From positions 1,612,001 through 1,676,000 of the forward strand of contig CM114273.1 in the NCBI GenBank assembly GCA_050084515.1: 64,000 nucleotides of DNA, read 5' to 3'. Made by a program: the position numbers and the translations under genes. This DNA is from Blasia pusilla (lineage: Eukaryota; Marchantiophyta; Marchantiopsida; Blasiales). The notes under the pieces were generated by a model. It made no database searches and was not told the DNA's origin. It worked only from the letters and a program-made list of their open reading frames with translations. Positions 1 to 11,829 of this stretch are shown here, piece after piece (within the stretch, counting starts at the first letter, position 1; each line of letters starts with the position of its first letter).

Positions 1-826
1 GTTATTGGAGGTGGAAGAGGATCATGTACCTTTGCACCCTCATTTGGAATATGACTTTATACGTCTCTATCTAATATAATGGCTATCAATAATAATAAGA
101 TAAGCAATCTTATTGACACTACGTATGGAAATTCTCCTCGTAGATTTCGTAACATATGCTTCTTAAGAGGTATGACTATTTTGACACCAAGAAATAGAGA
201 TATTGAAAATGTATCTAAACGTAGAAGTCATGTCTCAATTTCTTGGAGAGGTAATAATAATTTCTTATGTTGTTTTCATAATTTCCTATTGATTTATTTT
301 ATGAATTAGAAATCAAAAAATTCTTCTCACTAATGCATAATATATTGTGTGCAAGAGCATATAAATTTACCTCAATATTGAGTTCATGCAAATAAGGGGA
401 TGAATCATATAAATCCAATTGAATTCCTCAATATGTTTGCCTTCTAGACTACCTCCATATTATAAACTTATGTTTGAAGATTCGTGCATCTATTATGCTC
501 TTACAAAACATGAATGGATCAAAGGAACAAACACTAATCATGCTTTGATATTGGTGATATGTGGATTCATGCAAGATTTAGTAAATATTGAAATAATTTT
601 AGGAAAGAATATTGGAGGTTGAGTTTTTATTCAACTTATCTTATTGATTGCTTCTGACTCCGGTTGGCCTTTTGATTTACATAGATTTCAATTTTCTATT
701 TGTCCAGGTTTTGCTACGACTATTAATAAGTCTCAAGGTAAAACTCGACAAAATGATAGAATTTACTCATCTACTCTTGTATTTTTTGATGGTCAATTAT
801 ATGTAATATTATCTAGAATAGGGTAG
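1..826 (+). pseudogene. Helitron Pif1-type helicase C-terminus, relic
   Basis: This is decayed sequence from the C-terminal half of a Helitron Rep/helicase, the Pif1-like helicase that rolling-circle transposons encode. Translated pieces follow the family order: ILTPRN at about 175-195 (family ILTPRNxDVDxIN), LPPYYKL near 435-475 (family SGLPPHxLxLKxG), a block near 540-620 resembling the NGTRL..V region, and near 650-830 WPFDLHRFQF, TINKSQGKT and FDGQLYVILSRIG (family PFxxxRxQFP, TINKSQGQT, HGQLYVALSR). Stops and frameshifts separate the pieces, so it cannot be translated as one protein. The left part is cut by the window edge. A second copy lies inverted just downstream. Confidence 0.85.
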
Positions 827-922
827 AGAAGTTCATTCCATATGCAAATAGAGAAGATGACTTTAAACAAAATATAGGATAAAAAAATCATATCATAAAA
901 GAAAACTAATAGGATGCTCTCT

Positions 923-986
923 AAATCAACATCATTTTAATTAAAAAAACACAGATAGTAATTTTTAATTAAAATGGTGTTGATTT
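923..986. repeat. 25-bp inverted repeat (hairpin)
   Basis: Arms 923-947 and 962-986 are inverted copies with one mismatch around a 14-base AT-rich spacer. It lies between the two helicase relics and could mark the junction of two insertions or a small MITE. Confidence 0.8.
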
Positions 987-1089
987 AAAAAAATTATTTA
1001 ACTCAATAAGTTTTTAATAAATAGCATATTACCTTCTTAAATTATTTGAATATGCATGACTTCCTAGCATAATATAAATGGAAATTTTT

Positions 1090-1930
1090 TATCCTACCAT
1101 AGAAAATTTTATATGTAATTAACCATAAAAAATACAAATATGGGAATGTAAATTCCAACCTCTTTCTTACTTTGAGACTTATTGATAGTCATGACAAAAG
1201 CAAGACAAATTATAAACCAAAATCTAAATAAGTTGAAAGACAAATATGAGTTAGATACAATCAATGGGATATGTGGAACAAAGACTCAATCTCCAATATT
1301 ATAACTATTGTCTATAATGATTTAAACATCTATCATATGTTGCATAAATCCTCAAATCCCCAATCAAATGTCATTTAACTTTATGGTCCCTTTGAGCCAT
1401 TCATGTTTCATAAGAGCATGATAGGTGAACCAATCTTTAAGGTTATATGATGGAGAGTTAGTCTGTAAGATAAGCACCTATACAAGAATTTTTTTGGATA
1501 AATATAACTCATGCCTTTATATTGAATGGAATCAACACTAAAGTATGTTTGTTGATGTGTCGAACATTAGTTTGTTAGAAGATTTTTTGTATCATATATG
1601 TAGATATGCAATAATTCACCTATGAGAAAACTTACCTTGATGGAAAAATATTTTTTATAATTACCTGTGCTTCAAAATGAGACATGACTTCTACGACGAT
1701 ATCATAAATATACCTATTTCATGGTGTAAGAATAGTCATCTCTCTTAAGAAGTTTATATCGCGAAACCTTTGAGGGTCATCTCCGTAGATGGTGTAAATA
1801 AGATCGCTTATCTTCTTAATCTTCTTAAGTGATTCTTACTCTTAGTTACCACATGAAACGGTATAAAATCATCTCCTAAGTCAATGTGCAAAGGTACACG
1901 ACTCGCTCCCACCTCTAATAATCAATCAAC
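1090..1930 (-). pseudogene. second Helitron helicase relic, inverted
   Basis: Read on the minus strand from about 1930 down, this matches the relic at 1-826 base by base over long stretches. The start, the phrase encoding TPRN, the tract giving CSYETWMAQ-like residues, a TINKSQ block near 1160-1190 and a last GQL-like block near 1100 occur in the same order. The copies have diverged strongly and both carry stops. They face each other across about 260 bases, so this is either an inverted duplication or two nested insertions of related Helitrons. The beginning of the domain is missing from both copies at nearly the same point. Confidence 0.75.
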
Positions 1931-3696
1931 AAAAACTTATTATGAATACGCATATTTAAAAAAAATATGAACTCTCATATTTGTCAAAAATTTTATCACC
2001 CTAACATGATACCCTAAGGATGATCTTTTTAAGATAACTTAAATTATTTTTAATAATCCTGAAACAAACTACAAATAAGACATGGTGAAAATCTCTCAAA
2101 AAAGTATCCATCCAAGTATGCTTAGAGTAGGTCCTATCATTCTCTCAATTCTGAAAAGAAAAGAAACACTCTCAAAAAGACTTTCTTAAAAGAATGAAAG
2201 GGAAACCATGGAAAGTAGAAAAAGGAGGCTCATAAAATCACGAGAACGTCAAAACCACGCCACAAAAGCCACACTTCTTTCTTTTCCAGCAGAAAACTGC
2301 GGTCCCCCTAAAACTAAACTCACCCGGTTCCCGGTCAGGTCGGCACACGAATTGGCTTGAGATATTATGCAGAAATAGGGGAACGCATCTTAAGATCGCA
2401 GGTGGGGATATCGATATCAGGTGGATGGATGCTTGTCCCCAGAGCTTGGACGCTTGTCCGTCCGTCGGCGGATGTCCATCAGAACACCAAACCGGATCCC
2501 GTCCGTCCTTCCAGACGTCGGAGCTGGTCGGAATGACTCCGGCCAGCTCCCGTCCGTCGGAATGACTGCCCGTCAGACGAGTTCCTCGACACGAGCATGT
2601 CCTCGAATTCGAGTGCGATGGTGAGTGAGTGGCTCGTGCGTTGGGAACAATCGGTGTTGCGTGGGGTTCGTTGATTGTGTTCCCACTCTTGATGTGGAAG
2701 GTGTCTTGTTGGTCCCTTTCTTTGTGTTCGTAGGGATTCTCATTCCGTATCATGCTTCCGTTGTCTGCTACCAAACTCCATTCGGCAGAGTTCTGCAACT
2801 CGGCTGTTGTTCTGCTGCCATCAGTGTCGAGGAGCTATCACTTGCATGTTTCGTTTTTCCGAAGTGGTCGCTTGCATCTTCTCCTTCGGTGGGATTCGGT
2901 GTCTTTCTTCCTAAATCGAAAGCTCCCTTTCCTGTTGTTGTGTTGTTGAACTCACGTCGCTGCTGTAGTGGTGTCACTACTGTTGTGTTTTCTCTATGCT
3001 CGTTGACTCCTTCTCTGTTTCTTAGCGTTGCGGAGTTTAGCGCTTAGTTCGGTTTGAATTTCTTCATCTTTCCTTCCGTCAATCTATCCTTCTAGCTTTC
3101 CTGTTGTGGTACCTGTGCGCTTGCTATGATTGCAAGGTGCTCGCTCGCTCTTTTTTGTGTTCTGTTGCTTGCTCGCACTCCCGGAGTGCTTTCTAGAAAA
3201 GTTCCTTTCCGTTCACAATTTCCAAGCGATGGTGTATTCGTCGTTTGTTGCTCTAGCTTCGTTGTTGTTGTTGCCGCTTTGTTGTTTGTTCTACCACTGA
3301 GGGGTGTTCAACTTTTAGGGATCGCAAATGGTAATCGCAAAGATTCTGCAGCCTCCGCATTCTTTTGGAGATGAACCGAGCCGCATGGGTGGATGGAGAC
3401 AAAATCTATAGGCGGCCATCAATCCTTCAAAATCTCCCGTTCAATTTCAAGTAACTTCAACCTATTCCAACGGATTGTTTTGTTTAAGATACTGTGGCTC
3501 TACATAGAAGGAGAATGTGAAGAATCGTCTATCGCTGTGGTTTGCGTGTAAAGTGAGTTAAGGTTTAGGCTGCCTAATCCTGGAGAGGCGAAGAAACCCC
3601 ATGGATGCGCTCGTGCATTCCTATGGATGAGATCAAGAGTCGCCAACATGGAATCGGAGGGCATGACGAATGAGTCCAGTCAGTTGTATTGAAGAT
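1931..3696. other. no gene recognised; GC-richer block from about 2270
   Basis: AT-rich sequence gives way at about 2270 to a CpG- and GC-richer block running to about 3420. Both strands have open frames of up to 186 codons there, but none shows a known domain; the translations are low-complexity, Cys/Val/Ser-rich and typical of chance frames in GC-rich DNA. A short repeated phrase (gaatgact...ccgtccg) occurs near 2520-2575. It could be an unrecognised promoter or first exon, or transposon sequence. Confidence 0.4.
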
Positions 3697-4275
3697 TATC
3701 CAGCAGTAGCATACACGAGACGAGAATGCATAAATGTGGTTAGATTCTGGGTGAGTACCATTCAATCTCCTCAAGTGTACTACTATCGCGGGGCTTGCTG
3801 AATCCCTCATCATTCTCTCGTTCCCTTGCCAGTCGTTAGCCAGCATTAGCACACGCAAGACGAGGAGAAGACATAAATGTGGTTAGATTCTGGGTGAGTA
3901 CCATTCAATCTCATCAAGTGTTCTACTATCGCGGGGCTTGCTGAATCCCTCATCATTCTCTCGTTCCCCTGCCAGTCGTTAGCCAGCATTAGCACACGCA
4001 AGACGAGGAGAAGACATAAATGTGGTTAGATTCTGGGTGAGTACCATTCAATCTCCTCAAGTGTACTACTATCGCGGGGCTTGCTGAATCCCTCATCATT
4101 CTCTCGTTCCCTTGCCAGTCGTTAGCCAGCATTACCACACACAGGACGAGGAAACGGCATAAATGTGTTAAGATTCTGGGTGAGTAGTGAATACCATTCA
4201 ATTTCCACAAGTGAACTACTATCGCGGCGGGCGCTTGCTGAATCCCTCATCGTTCTCTCGTTCCCTTGCCAGTCG
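3697..4275. repeat. tandem repeat, period 143 bp, four copies
   Basis: The phrase aaatgtg(g)ttagattctggg recurs at 3732, 3875, 4018 and 4161, exactly 143 bases apart each time. Whole units match closely (gtaccattcaatctc..., cttgctgaatccctcat..., cgttcccttgccagtcg...). The first and last units are the most diverged, as expected for unequal exchange. Because 143 is not a multiple of three, open frames seen on the minus strand are by-products and not a repeat protein. Confidence 0.92.
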
Positions 4276-4530
4276 CGGCCGCGTCCTCTCGTTTGCTCCT
4301 CCGCTACGTCTCTTGCAATACTCTCTCCGTGTACCGCTGCTCTTTCTGTGTGCATCTCGCCGCTCGTGTCTCCCGGAGAATGTCGGTGGATGTAGCTTCT
4401 TTTCTGCATCCGGGACTCTAGCAAGAGAGACGGTTGCCATCCTCTCCAACTAACTGCATATGACCAACAATAATACCACCTGCATATAACAAACAATAAT
4501 GTGTGGCACTTTCGGGACACCATCTTACAC

Positions 4531-5725
4531 CATCCAAATAGAAGAATCTTTAAAGAAGAAGCGAATATGCTATCCATACTAATCATTTATCTATATTATT
4601 TAAAGTTACACAATCCAAATAGAAGAATCTTGAAAGAAAGAAGCGAATATGCTATCCAAAATAATCATTTATTACATTATTGGGATTAGGACCCATGATC
4701 AACTAAAATAACATAAAATAGACATAGTATATATTCATTTTATTATAAAATAAACCTCAGAAGAGCATAAAGAAAGGTCATAACAGGTCAAAAGAGGAGT
4801 CAAAAAATGCAAAAAGAATGTAAAAAGAAAATGGCAACAAGCCAACGCAAACATCCGCTCAACGAACTACACGATTGATAGCCTGAAACAAATCTGACAA
4901 GAACACGAGTGGTTGGTCAAACGTGAATGGACGAAGAAGCGAGCGACCCCCCACCACCTCCGCACGACGTATCAATGCTAAGGCCACTGAGATGCATTGC
5001 CGAAAATAAGTAGTAACTACCGAGAGAGAAGGACTACGGGAAGGGGCAAGGTGATGATTCTCGAGGGAGTGGTGAGCACATGTTTTCAGGAAAGTATCAA
5101 AAGACACATGTAAATGACCGAATACTTCCACTGCAAAAAGAATAAATCCATCAGTCGCATGTCTCACAGCATAACTTAACTCCTTGATTCTTGTTGCAAC
5201 TTCGGCCGCCAAACCTTTGGTATGTGCGGCCATAGTGGAACAATTAATGGGAAGAGTTGAATCAACATAATAAAATGATCATGATTTTCTTCCGTGCATA
5301 TCCAGGGTGTTATATTAGTAATCCAAATTGAAGAATCTTGAAAGTAGAAGCAAATATGCTATCCATACTAATAATAATCCAAATAGAAGAATCTTGAAAG
5401 TGGAAGTGAATATGCCAATTATAATATTTCCGAGTACACCATTATGATCCAAATAAAAGTGGATGTGATGGAATTAAATTTTTGATATAATTGAATTATT
5501 TTAAAAAATATGACATTGGTGGATAAAGGTTGAAGGACATGTGTCAACAATTGAAGAGTTGAAGGACATGTGTGCATCCTCTTTTAATTATATTATAATA
5601 ATAATGAGGAGGAGGAGGGGAATGGAATAAGACAATTGAGATAATTTTTCTCTTTTCAAAGGTTGTCACACATTGTAATATCCAAATAGAAGAATCTTGG
5701 AAGTGGAAGTGAATAATCTATCGAT
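4531..5725 (+). repeat. dispersed ~50-bp direct repeat, five copies
   Basis: The phrase atccaaatagaagaatctt followed by gaaag and gaagcgaatatgctatcc occurs at about 4531, 4611, 5320, 5377 and 5679, always in the same direction and with 1-8 changes. Copies two and three flank the LINE fragment at 4859-5233. They look like remains of a short tandem array opened by an insertion. Confidence 0.75.
4859..5233 (-). pseudogene. LINE C-terminal fragment, diverged
   Basis: The minus-strand frame gives FILFAVEVFGHLHVSFDTF, then TCAHHS, then TTYFRQCISVAL. These align with FIPLAIEMYGAMGERFDSF, DCAHHL and ILYCRQRVSIAL of the better copy at 15080-15880. It is a 5'-truncated, old member of the LINE family described there. 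The zinc knuckle and nuclease-like part are missing. Confidence 0.7.
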
Positions 5726-6299
5726 ATTGTTGCAGGAAACCCATGCAATGACTAAAGGACAAAATATTGAATATTAAATCAACTATTTATATTTTTTTAA
5801 CCCTAAAATTTTTTCCATGGAAAAAGAATTTTACCTAAGGTACCAAGAAACTATTATTAAATATAACTAAGAATCATAAAGTTAAATGGTAGTCGTGTAT
5901 TAGGGACCACCCAATAAGTGGATACATAAAGACAAAGAGATTATAATTAATCATTTTGGTAGTGCTCCGGGTGGTGGTTGTGATTACTATTTTGAAATCT
6001 ATCTTTACTATTTTTATGTTAGTTTTTTATATGTGTGCCCAAGGGCTTCACATCATCACTTCATCACATCACATCATCACATACATTTGACCCAATGCTT
6101 TGTACTAGGTCAGTTGGAAGGAAATTGTCCACACAAGGAATAGTTTGCTAGTATGAACGATCAACCCTAAGAAAAAAACCAAATATTTAGGTTGTGTAAA
6201 AACCCAACACACACTATATCCTAATGTTTCACACAACCAAAGCAAATAAGAGGGACCAATCTATATATGATAATGTAGTGAAAAAAATACAAAATATTT
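5726..6299. other. intergenic, nothing recognised
   Basis: AT-rich sequence with no open frame of note. A short simple run (atcacttcatcacatcacatcatc) lies near 6053-6083. Confidence 0.5.
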
Positions 6300-6944
6300 T
6301 TGTGTTCGGATGAATCAATGCTTGAGCTCTTGACTTTTAATGATGAGCTCTGAGAACTTCTAATCAGCCTTCTTATAGGAATCTCTATCCTTCATCCAAG
6401 TATCTTCTCAAATTACTATATTTTCCATAAGGAGAGATTAAAACATGATTTTTATCAAGTAAATAACATCTTCTTATCCAAAATAAGTTTTTAAAATTTT
6501 TGTGACAATTTTTTTCTTTATTTCCATTAATTTTTTCATATTTTTAAAGATAAATCCCTATCATTCCTCCAATATATTTTTCTCTGAGAAAAAATTTAAA
6601 ATTTATATTTTACACCAATCAATTAAACCTTCTAGGTTTATCTCAAGGTCTTTGATATTTAACTCAGATTGGTTCTTTCTTTTTTTTCCTTGAAAAATTA
6701 TGTGACTTGGTAAGATTTATCTCCACATTTCCTCCAATATTTTTGTTCAATGAAAAGTTTTCAAATCTAATTATCACAACTTATCCAAAGTCTATCTCTA
6801 ATATTTTGTCATGAACTTTTTTTTTATTGCTATTTACTCTTTGTGTGTAATCCGATCAAATTTATCCTTATACTTCTATGAATATTTTGGTCTTATAAGT
6901 ACATTTTTCAAAAAATTATCAATTGAAAATGTCATACTAAAATG
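6300..6944. repeat. degenerate repeat field, left part
   Basis: This holds old units built on the phrases gaatcctatccttc..., tctcaaattactagagtttcc..., ggagaaaattaaaacat..., aatgagaccttctta..., tttccattgagatttt... and taaatccctatcattcctccaat. Similar units occur at 8237-9260 and 11830-12420. Spacing between comparable phrases is roughly 335-365 bases, suggesting a decayed tandem array later split by insertions. Confidence 0.55.
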
Positions 6945-6949
6945 GTGGA

Positions 6950-8231
6950 TGTGATACCCACAATTTTGTACTTTTGAAGAATTACATTTTTTATTCAAAG
7001 AAGACTTGTATATACACTATGATTTTGATATTATGGTTATTATTATATATTATTATGGAGAAGAATGAGTAAGATTAAAGTGAATCAGGAAGCTCCAAGG
7101 ACAAGGCAGAGAGATAGAAAATCAAGGATTTGGCTGAGAGGAGAGGAGAGTACAATAACGAAGTCTAAAGACCCAGCAAGAAGCTTCAAAAAGACAATGA
7201 AGCTCTGTTAAGAACTTGTCTATGAAGTGTTTCGCTCCTGAACGAAGCATGAAGAAGAAGAAGAAGAAGAAGTACTTCGCTCTTGAACGAAGAACGAAGC
7301 ACCTGGAACAATAACAAAGAATGGAGCGTTCGTCTTCAGATCAGGAGAAAGAGCTTCATCCTCAAGCGAAGCAAAAGAGGTCCAGACTTAGCAGCGAAGC
7401 GAAGCTAAGATTGACAGTGATTTCAAGCGGCACGTTGTTAGAATAGTTAGCCTAGGAAGAGGCGCAACTCTTTGTATCAGATAGGTAGTTAAGACAGTTT
7501 TGTTCTGCGGATTCATAGGGATCTTAGGAAAATAGAAGAGCACCATAGATCTAGATAGTTACAAATGTTGAAGAGACACCAGCTTCATCAAGAACGCTTC
7601 GAATCTTTGGAACACTCCTACTTCAGAGAGTCTTTAAGAAACATGAAAGTAGCTATCATCATCATTCTTTCACGAAGTCCTTATGCTGTAGGAATGGTCC
7701 GAGCAAGGGAGTAGTACCCTCTCGAGCTTGTATAACACTTTGAAGCTTTCTCATTCTTGATGGAGTAGTAAAGCACTCATTCCTTCATTCTGATGTGCGA
7801 TGCTTATGTCTGAGTATTCTTTTTAGGTCTGTAGAATGAAGAGTGAATCAGGCGAACCTTTCTCATCAATGGAATAATGAACATGGAGTTGTAGAAAATC
7901 TGTTTGACAGAGAGTAGCCTGCCGAGACGGATTGAGTTCCAAAAGTAGGAGAAGCCAGCTTTCATGTTGAGGTCTCTGTGAGGTTTCTTGATATCGAGAG
8001 GAAATCTACCTGAGCGTGATGTCAGCTCCACTAGAGAGAATTGAGAAAAGAAATCTTGGTACTAAGAGAGATCCGACGACGTTAATAAGTCATTTAATCT
8101 AAATCATGTACACGTAAATACAATTATTGCAAGGGAATTGTAATTTTGAACTCTCTTTCCACCAAATAATGATCCTCGTGGAAATCGAACTCTGGTAAAC
8201 GACTGTAAAATTGAAAATCTTATATCTTATA
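6950..8231 (+). mobile_element. candidate solo LTR (about 1.28 kb) with 5-bp duplication
   Basis: The block begins TGTGATACCCACA, a start common among plant LTRs, and is bounded by GTGGA at 6945-6949 and 8232-8236, which would be the target duplication. It interrupts the degenerate repeat field: repeat-like sequence stops at the left edge and resumes right after the right edge. It contains an (AAG)n run at about 7250-7272 and no coding capacity. The right end is not the usual CA, so the exact boundary is uncertain. Confidence 0.4.
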
Positions 8232-8236
8232 GTGGA

Positions 8237-9260
8237 CTAGACTAATAATACAAATCGAGGAACTTTTAACAGTCTTCTCATGATTATTTGTTCCTTATTT
8301 CCATTGAAACTTTGTATATTTTATTCTTTTATGAATACCTATCTTTCCTCAAAATTTCCTCTTAAAGGATTGGAGTTTCCAAAAATTGAAACTCAATGAT
8401 CAGTTTAAACTTATCGATTGGACCTTCTTATCTAAAGCAAGACTCCTACATTTGGATGATGCTTCTTTTTTCTTCATTACAATTGAGAATTTTTATGTGA
8501 TCTTATAAATCAAATATCTATCATTGCCATTCCTCCAATTTTTGGTTTTATGGCTATATTTTCCCGAAAGCATACATTCAAAAAAAAATTGTAAACTAAT
8601 CTATGAGACCACCTTATACATATAGGGGAACTAAAATTTTTCTCATGATTAATTATTTTTCATTTCCACCAAATTCAGTATGCGGCCTTCTTGTATGAAT
8701 ACTTACCCTTATTCCATATATCTTTTTGAATGATTGGAGTTTCCCAAAGGAGAAAATCAAAACATCATTTTAAGCTAATTAATGAGACCTTCATGTTATG
8801 TAAATAAAGTTTCTAATATTTCAATAATGCATTTTTTTTTTTTTACGGTCTTATACGATTCTATGATTTTTTTAGTCTTATTACTATATTTTTCCATAAG
8901 CACCAATTCAAAAGGTCATTATAAAGTATTATATAAGACCCTTATATATAATGGGGGAGGCTTTAATAATTTTCTCATGATTATCTTTTTGTTCATTTCC
9001 ACTAAAATATCATATATGACCTTCTTATATTAATACCTATCCTTCCACAAAATATCTTCTCAAATTACTAAAGTTTTCAAAAGTAGAAAACTATTGGGTC
9101 AATTTTGACTACTCAATGAGATCTTCTACAAAGTATGTCTCTAATATGTTTACGCTACTCAGTGTGCTTTTATTTCCGTTGAAAATTTTTGTGTTATGTC
9201 ATAAGATTTATCCCTACTCTTCTCCCATTTTCTTTTTGTGAACCGATAATATTTTTTCAA
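8237..9260. repeat. degenerate repeat field, middle part
   Basis: Three successive related units can be followed by tctcatgattatt...ttccatt (near 8277, 8640, 8962) and tatgaatacctatccttcc (near 8325, 8690, 9025), so the period is roughly 335-365 bases. Identity between units is moderate, indicating age. Confidence 0.6.
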
Positions 9261-9299
9261 ATGCATGAATTGGAAAGATAATTATTTTCTAATAAAATT

Positions 9300-9654
9300 T
9301 TTTTGTTTATTTTTTCTTAGAATTTGTACCTAGCATTTATATTGAAGACTACTTTATAATCAAGTTCATCAGACACACTAAGGATTACATTTGGTACTCA
9401 TACAAAATAGAAAAGTTTAATGTGGTTACACATTATTATTTTAACTATGGTTAGTTAATCACAATTATTATTATTTAAAACTCTAATTAGGGTTAGAGTT
9501 AAAGTTAGGATTGCTTGTATATACCCTATATTGTTATAGAAGGCAACTAACTTCCACTCATTCTCTCTTGCAAATTTTTATTCTCCATGATGGTGTGTGA
9601 GACTTAGTGTGAGAGTTGTATCCCATTCATCATGATTATTTAGTAGTTTTTTAT
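9300..9654 (+). mobile_element. possible 5' LTR end of copia relic
   Basis: Sequence directly left of the primer-binding-like site and about 770 bases before the copia gag relic. No matching 3' LTR was found, so its left edge cannot be set. Confidence 0.3.
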
Positions 9655-9668
9655 ATGGTATCATGGCA
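9655..9668 (+). promoter_or_regulatory. copia-type primer-binding-site candidate
   Basis: The sequence atggtatcatggca resembles tggtatcagagc, the usual plant Ty1/copia primer binding site complementary to the 3' end of initiator tRNA-Met. Its place ahead of a copia gag relic in the same direction supports the reading; two mismatches lower the certainty. Confidence 0.45.
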
Positions 9669-10426
9669 ATAGGAAAAGATCTATTGAAATTCTTGATGTA
9701 TAAAGAGAGAAGAGAGGCAAGAAAAGACACAATTTCAATTTGGGGCAAGGAGATTTTAGTCAAATTTCAATGGTAGAAGATTTTTGGTAAAGTTGTGTAG
9801 ATGATAAATATTTGGAGACTTTTTTAGGGGATTTTGTAGTTGATTAAGTAATTTTGGTCTTCATTAGCTAGAGCTCATTGTAGAGCTTGTCGAGAACTTT
9901 CCAACACATCTAATATTGTTCTATCTTGACATTTGGAGCTTCTATGGTAGCAATTTCAGTGTAGGAAAGTGCAACTAGTGAAGAAAATTTTATAGTTTGC
10001 TGGTTTTAATTAATTGTTCCATAAAATTAGTCAAATTTAAAAAATTTCAGGTCAACTTCTGAGTAAGAGTGGTCTATGCTTCAATTGGAGCAATGTAGAA
10101 TCTAAATTATGATTTATAAATAAAAATCTCATGCGTGAAGTCAAATAAGTAGAATTACAATGTTTGGAGGTTTTGGATGAAAAAAATTCTCATGGATCAA
10201 GAATTATGAGAGCTTGTTATAAGTGATGAGGCCAAACCAAAAAGTGACCCTCAACATACTTGAATGTCCGTGCCAAAAACACTCAAGGCTAATAATCCCC
10301 TACATCTCAATAATGATTATGACTAGTCACATTCAATATGTTGATTTTCCAAAGGATGCCTACCATGCATTGGGGACGTTGTTCTAGACATGTACAAAGT
10401 CTAGAAAGCTTCAATTGAAATAATAA
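9669..10426. other. untranslated leader of the copia relic; no gene seen
   Basis: AT-rich sequence between the primer-site candidate and the recognisable gag block. It probably holds the decayed 5' part of gag, but no domain can be read. Confidence 0.35.
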
Positions 10427-11800
10427 TTGAACGAAGTGAGGAAAGGATTGCCAAACATCAATGACTACGTTTTGCATATGAAACATATTGTTGATGAGCT
10501 GAATATTATTGGAGTGATTGTAAAAAATGACGATCTGATTTTGTTCACTCTTCAAAACCTTCCAAAAGATTACAAGTCTTTAGAGATCTCTATCTCTGTG
10601 AGAGAGAACTATCTACGCTTTCAAGAGTTAGTTCAACTATAAAGTGATAAGATTGGCAAAAATAGCTCGCCTAGTATGCAAGAGAGTGCCTTATTTGCAG
10701 GTAACGGATCAAACAAAGGGAAAGGTCGGGATAGAAGCTTCCGTGATCGTTGTGAATATCAAACATATAGAGGAAGAGACACTAAAAAAATGCACTGAGT
10801 CAACTGTGAACTACTACTGGACACAATCACAAGGTGGTGATTTAAAAACCGTCGGAATTGAGGTCAACAACAGATGGTCCATAAATCTTGCAACTAGTGC
10901 AGGATGAAGGGTCACTATACAAAGTTTTCTTTCAAGAAGAAGATAAATATAAGAATAAAAGTCTTACAACAACAAAACAACGTTAAGCAACAACACTCAA
11001 TGCAATATCAAGAACAACAACACTAAAAAATTGAGCATTCTTGGTTATGACTCATCACATGAGAGCAACTTTTTAAAAAGACTCTACAAAAAATTGGCAT
11101 GAAATGATTCAATAGTATGGACTTTGTGAAAGATCCTGCAACAATGTTGATAGGAGATGATATGCAACATCATATCACGTATATTGGTAAAGTTCCAATT
11201 CCATTAGATGATCTTTGTGTTGTTAGAAATGTGCTCAATATTCCCACCATTGTAAAAATTTGATCATTGTAGGATAGATAGTAGAATAGGGTTATCCGAT
11301 GAAGTGTAACATAGATGGTTTCTTTATTGATACAAAGGACAACCACACTATGATAGCCAAAGGAACAAGATATGGTAGAAATTAGATATTTCTATATCAG
11401 AAATTCACATAGCAATATATGGTCAAAATGGACAATAAGTCATAGATCTCAAGGTGTGGTATAAGAGGATTGGGCATATGAATCTTCAAAGACTACAAAG
11501 TCTTTGTAATTAGACTTCCTAAATCATTGAGTCTTACTATAGTAGAGGTATGCCTTTGTTGCCAATTTGGAAAACAACCTAGATTTCAATTTCCAAAGCA
11601 AGGTGGAGGAGAATCCTTGCTTTGGAAATTGAAATTGATTATATCCACACAATGATGTGTGGATATAATCACAAGATAGCCTTCGTGATTTCCAGTATTT
11701 TATTTCATTTATTGATGATTCATCTAGGAATTAGAAGCATAATTACAAAAGTTTATTTCAATTGGATCTTCTTATGCCAAGCAAAGCCCCCCAAAAAAAT
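10427..11800 (+). pseudogene. Ty1/copia gag-pol relic
   Basis: Residues MKHIVDELNIIG, DLILFTLQNLPKDYKSLE and RFQELVQL (10427-10642) are the gag UBN2-type domain of plant copia elements. Downstream, with frame changes, come a knuckle-like CRMKGHYTKFSFKKK (about 10890-10940), a protease/pre-integrase stretch MLIGDDMQHHITYIG with PLDDLCVVRNVLNIPTI (about 11150-11255), FGKQPRFQFPKQGGGES (about 11565-11615), and an integrase-core-like phrase around FIDD near 11705-11725. Stops are frequent and RT and RNase H are absent. This was an RNA-intermediate mobile element and is now dead. Confidence 0.75.
11583..11670. repeat. two adjacent perfect hairpins
   Basis: Arms 11583-11603 and 11615-11635 are perfect 21-base inverted copies with an 11-base loop. 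Immediately after, 11637-11650 and 11657-11670 form a perfect 14-base pair with a 6-base loop. Both lie inside the copia integrase relic, where the protein expected from the family is replaced across the hairpin, which suggests they arose by template switching. Confidence 0.9.
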
Positions 11801-11829
11801 TGCATGATTAGTCTTTGCTTATTTCTCTT

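Noticed and set aside
2238-3047. Open frames of 186 codons (minus) and 140 codons (plus) in the GC-rich block
   Set aside because: They overlap on opposite strands, have low-complexity content and match no domain I know; GC-rich DNA gives such frames by chance.
3574-4586. Minus-strand frames repeating DWQGNERMMRDSAS as a possible repeat protein
   Set aside because: They come from the 143-bp tandem repeat, whose period is not a multiple of three; the frame cannot run through the array.
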